Source: Arthrobacter_E sp041360795 (lineage in GTDB: Bacteria; Actinomycetota; Actinomycetes; Actinomycetales; Micrococcaceae). From it: a stretch of 64,000 nt of DNA. Location of the stretch: assembly GCF_041360795.1 (NCBI RefSeq), contig NZ_JBFUPW010000001.1:62001-126000 (forward strand), read 5' to 3'. Positions 62,714 through 64,000 of the stretch are shown here, in pieces. The notes under the pieces are model-generated. The model was not told where the DNA came from, made no database searches, and saw nothing but the letters and a program-made list of their open reading frames with translations. The position numbers were made by a program, and so were the translations under genes. Each line of letters starts with the position of its first letter. Positions within the stretch are counted from its first letter, which is position 1.

Positions 62714-62745
62714 AACCTGGTTGTTAACGAACTTGGTCGTTAACG
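62714..62745. promoter_or_regulatory. Candidate operator: 22-bp palindrome within 16-bp tandem repeat
   Basis: Tandem 16-mers AACCTGGTTGTTAACG and AACTTGGTCGTTAACG. Their junction is the palindrome GTTAACGA-ACTTGG-TCGTTAAC (62723-62744), typical of TetR or MarR operator size. No adjacent regulator gene. Confidence 0.4.
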
Positions 62746-62750
62746 AGCGA

Positions 62751-62856
62751 ACGCCGGGTAGCTTATTCAAGGAACACTTGGGGGGAACGTTCCTTGCACT
62801 ACCCGGCGTCGTCCAGCCCTTGCGGGGCTGGATCATCACTCGCACCTCCATGAGGC
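62751..62856 (-). ncRNA. Putative small RNA A (structured, C-rich loop)
   Basis: On the minus strand: -35-like TTGTTT (62891-62886), -10-like TAAAGT (62869-62864), a conserved leader (CCTCATGGAGGTGCGAGTGA), hairpin 1 (TCCAGCCC / GGGCTGGA, loop CGCAA) and hairpin 2 (ACGCCGGGTAG / CTACCCGGCGT plus inner AAGGAAC / GTTCCTT) with CCCCCC in its loop. The same layout and leader recur in element B. Size ~100 nt and C-run loop resemble actinobacterial 6C RNA, but that match is unverified. Confidence 0.5.
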
Positions 62857-63033
62857 AATAACTACTTTACTCTTCAAGCTCCCGGAAACAACAGTTTTTA
62901 CCTTGGAACTCCCTGGGAAAAGCGGTGATTTCTACCGAACACGTGTTTGACGTGGGGAAACTTTGTCCAAGACGCCAGATGACGTGAGGAGTCCGGGCGT
63001 GGCGGACCGCGTAACGCGGCGTTAAAGACCGAA

Positions 63034-63133
63034 AGCCGGCAGCTGAACGGGGGATCAGGGGGAAAACCCGAACAGCTGCCGACTTCCGTGCGGACGCTTT
63101 CGCATCCGCAGATTCACTCGCACCCTTTGAGGT
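63034..63133 (-). ncRNA. Putative small RNA B (structured, C-rich loop)
   Basis: Same architecture as element A: -10-like TAGAGT (63146-63141), leader with CCTCAAAGGGTGCGAGTGA, hairpin 1 TGCGGATGC-GAAA-GCGTCCGCA (GNRA loop) and hairpin 2 AGTCGGCAGCTG / CAGCTGCCGGCT with two CCCCC runs in its loop. On the minus-strand RNA the non-Watson-Crick positions are U-G wobbles; on the plus strand they would be C-A mismatches. That favours minus-strand transcription. Confidence 0.5.
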
Positions 63134-63347
63134 ACTAACTACTCTAGGAAGGCAAGTTGTGTAGAGGCTTCACCGAACCCGTGCATAGCCTGGGAATCGG
63201 GAAAACGGCCGGTGACCTGCGTCTCAGGGAGCGGGCGAAGGCCGAGCCACCCTGGTCGGCGGAGTGTGCCCCGCTCGGCATCGACCGACTCGGTCTACCG
63301 GGGAAGAGCCTCGTGCCCGCCCGGACGCTCCATGCCAAGATGGGACC

Positions 63348-64000
63348 ATGAGCAGAATCGCCTTCCTCGGTTGTGGATCCATGAACGAAGCCATCCTGTC
63401 CGGCCTCATCGCCGCGGGCTCTGAGCCCAGCGACATCGTCGCCACGGTGCGTCGCGCAGAACGAGCCGCCGAGCTCGCCGAGCGCCACGGAGTGGTGGCC
63501 ATCGCGGGTTCCGAGGACGCGGAGGCGAACCGTGAAGCCGTGCGGGACGCCGGCGTCGTGATCCTGGGCGTCAAGCCGGTGGGCATCGCCGCGCTCGCCC
63601 GGGAGATCGCCCCGGTGCTCGCTCCGGAGACCGTGGTGGTGAGCGTGGCCGCGGCCGTGTCCATCGCGCAGCTGGAAGAGGCACTGCCCGCCGGCCAGCC
63701 CGTGATCCGCACCATGCCCAACACGCCCGCCCGCCTGGGCAAGGGCGTCATCTCCGTGTCGGGAGGCACCAGCACCAGCGCCGAGCAGCTCGCCACGGTG
63801 CGGGAGCTGTTCGAGACGGTGGGGACCGTCGTCGAGATCCCGGAGGAGCAGGTGGACGCCCTGTCCGCCGTCAGCGGCTCCGGGCCTGCCTACGCCTTCT
63901 ACCTGGCTGAGGCCATGGCCGCCGCCGGCGTCGAACTGGGGCTGGATCCCGAGCTGTCCGCCCTCCTGGCGCGCGAGACGGTGGCGGGCGCGGGCCTGAT
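63348..64000 (+). CDS. proC: Pyrroline-5-carboxylate reductase (partial, 3' end beyond window)
   Basis: 217 codons visible. Last step of proline synthesis: reduces pyrroline-5-carboxylate with NAD(P)H. Rossmann start IAFLGCGSMNEAILSGLIAAG, then VILGVKPVGIA, IRTMPNTPARLGKGV and AVSGSGPAYAFYLAEAMA, the family signature. The C-terminal helical dimer domain is cut by the window edge. ATG at 63348 directly precedes the Rossmann strand. Confidence 0.96.
   Translation, partial: MSRIAFLGCGSMNEAILSGLIAAGSEPSDIVATVRRAERAAELAERHGVVAIAGSEDAEANREAVRDAGVVILGVKPVGIAALAREIAPVLAPETVVVSVAAAVSIAQLEEALPAGQPVIRTMPNTPARLGKGVISVSGGTSTSAEQLATVRELFETVGTVVEIPEEQVDALSAVSGSGPAYAFYLAEAMAAAGVELGLDPELSALLARETVAGAGL

Larger units (their letters stand above)
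62614..63347. other. 734-bp gene-free region before proC
   Basis: No coding region. Holds a terminator (62630-62661), a tandem/palindromic operator-like element (62714-62745), and two structured minus-strand elements (62751-62856 and 63034-63133), then the presumed proC promoter. Confidence 0.75.

Noticed and set aside
62489..62851. Minus-strand open frame (120 codons) covering element A
   Set aside because: GGAGGTGCGAGTGATG looks like a ribosome site plus ATG, but the ATG is not kept in element B and the protein is Arg/Pro shadow-like in its second half. The RNA reading explains both elements better.

Overview
The window is chromosomal DNA from a GC-rich actinobacterium, most likely a member of the Micrococcaceae (Arthrobacter-like). 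I infer this from codon use, start-codon context, the tad and topA neighbourhoods, Tat- and lipobox-type export signals, and a gene order close to the mycobacterial ponA2 / RidA / Crp / marP and ssd / tad / topA blocks. No rRNA, tRNA, insertion sequence or CRISPR array was recognised.

Layout. 1-2.4 kb: a heterodimeric ABC exporter, its second gene cut by the window edge. 2.4-12.5 kb: an accessory island on the minus strand. It holds a 2297-residue secreted Rhs/YD-repeat protein whose C-terminal tip reads as a NucA/NucB-type DNase, followed by a small gene that looks like a ComJ-type (NucA inhibitor) immunity protein, flanked by three secreted DUF2690 genes. One DUF2690 gene has lost its normal C-terminus through a one-base frameshift. 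The tip and immunity gene are visibly AT-richer than the rest. 12.6-20.8 kb: conserved housekeeping (metallophosphoesterase, PonA-type penicillin-binding protein, DUF4177, RidA, Nudix, Crp, MarP-like protease, Nudix, AroQ). 20.8-28.8 kb: a carbohydrate module (DeoR and LacI regulators, MalF/MalG-type permeases, solute-binding lipoprotein, Gfo/Idh oxidoreductase, sarcosine-oxidase-like flavoenzyme) with no ATPase of its own. 28.9-38.9 kb: FtsX-type ABC system, acetyl-CoA synthetase, a large low-complexity membrane protein, endonuclease III, CoA pyrophosphatase, and a PolA-like polymerase with a repeat-built insertion.

39-44.1 kb: an overlapping Ssd-TadA-TadB-TadC-pilin-TadE operon for Flp-type pili. 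44.4-58.6 kb: Hrq1-type helicase, GNAT, TrhO, a lipoprotein, a TMEM175-type channel, an NCS1 permease with an NTF2-like partner, a methyltransferase, an ArsR-like regulator, topoisomerase I, Ppx/GppA and a sugar-phosphate isomerase. 58.6-62.6 kb: a copper-resistance operon (metal-binding HMA protein, CPH-type P-type ATPase, DUF6153, DUF305) behind a promoter carrying a textbook CsoR-like operator between -35 and -10. 62.6-63.3 kb: a gene-free stretch with two tandem minus-strand structured elements of about 100 nt that share sequence and architecture and look like small-RNA genes. The window ends in proC.

The most interesting parts are the Rhs-NucA/ComJ island with its DUF2690 neighbours, the paired structured RNAs before proC, and several short tandem or inverted repeats in intergenic DNA. 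Several genes have a TANNNT -10 box only 6-7 nt before the start codon, so leaderless mRNAs appear common here.
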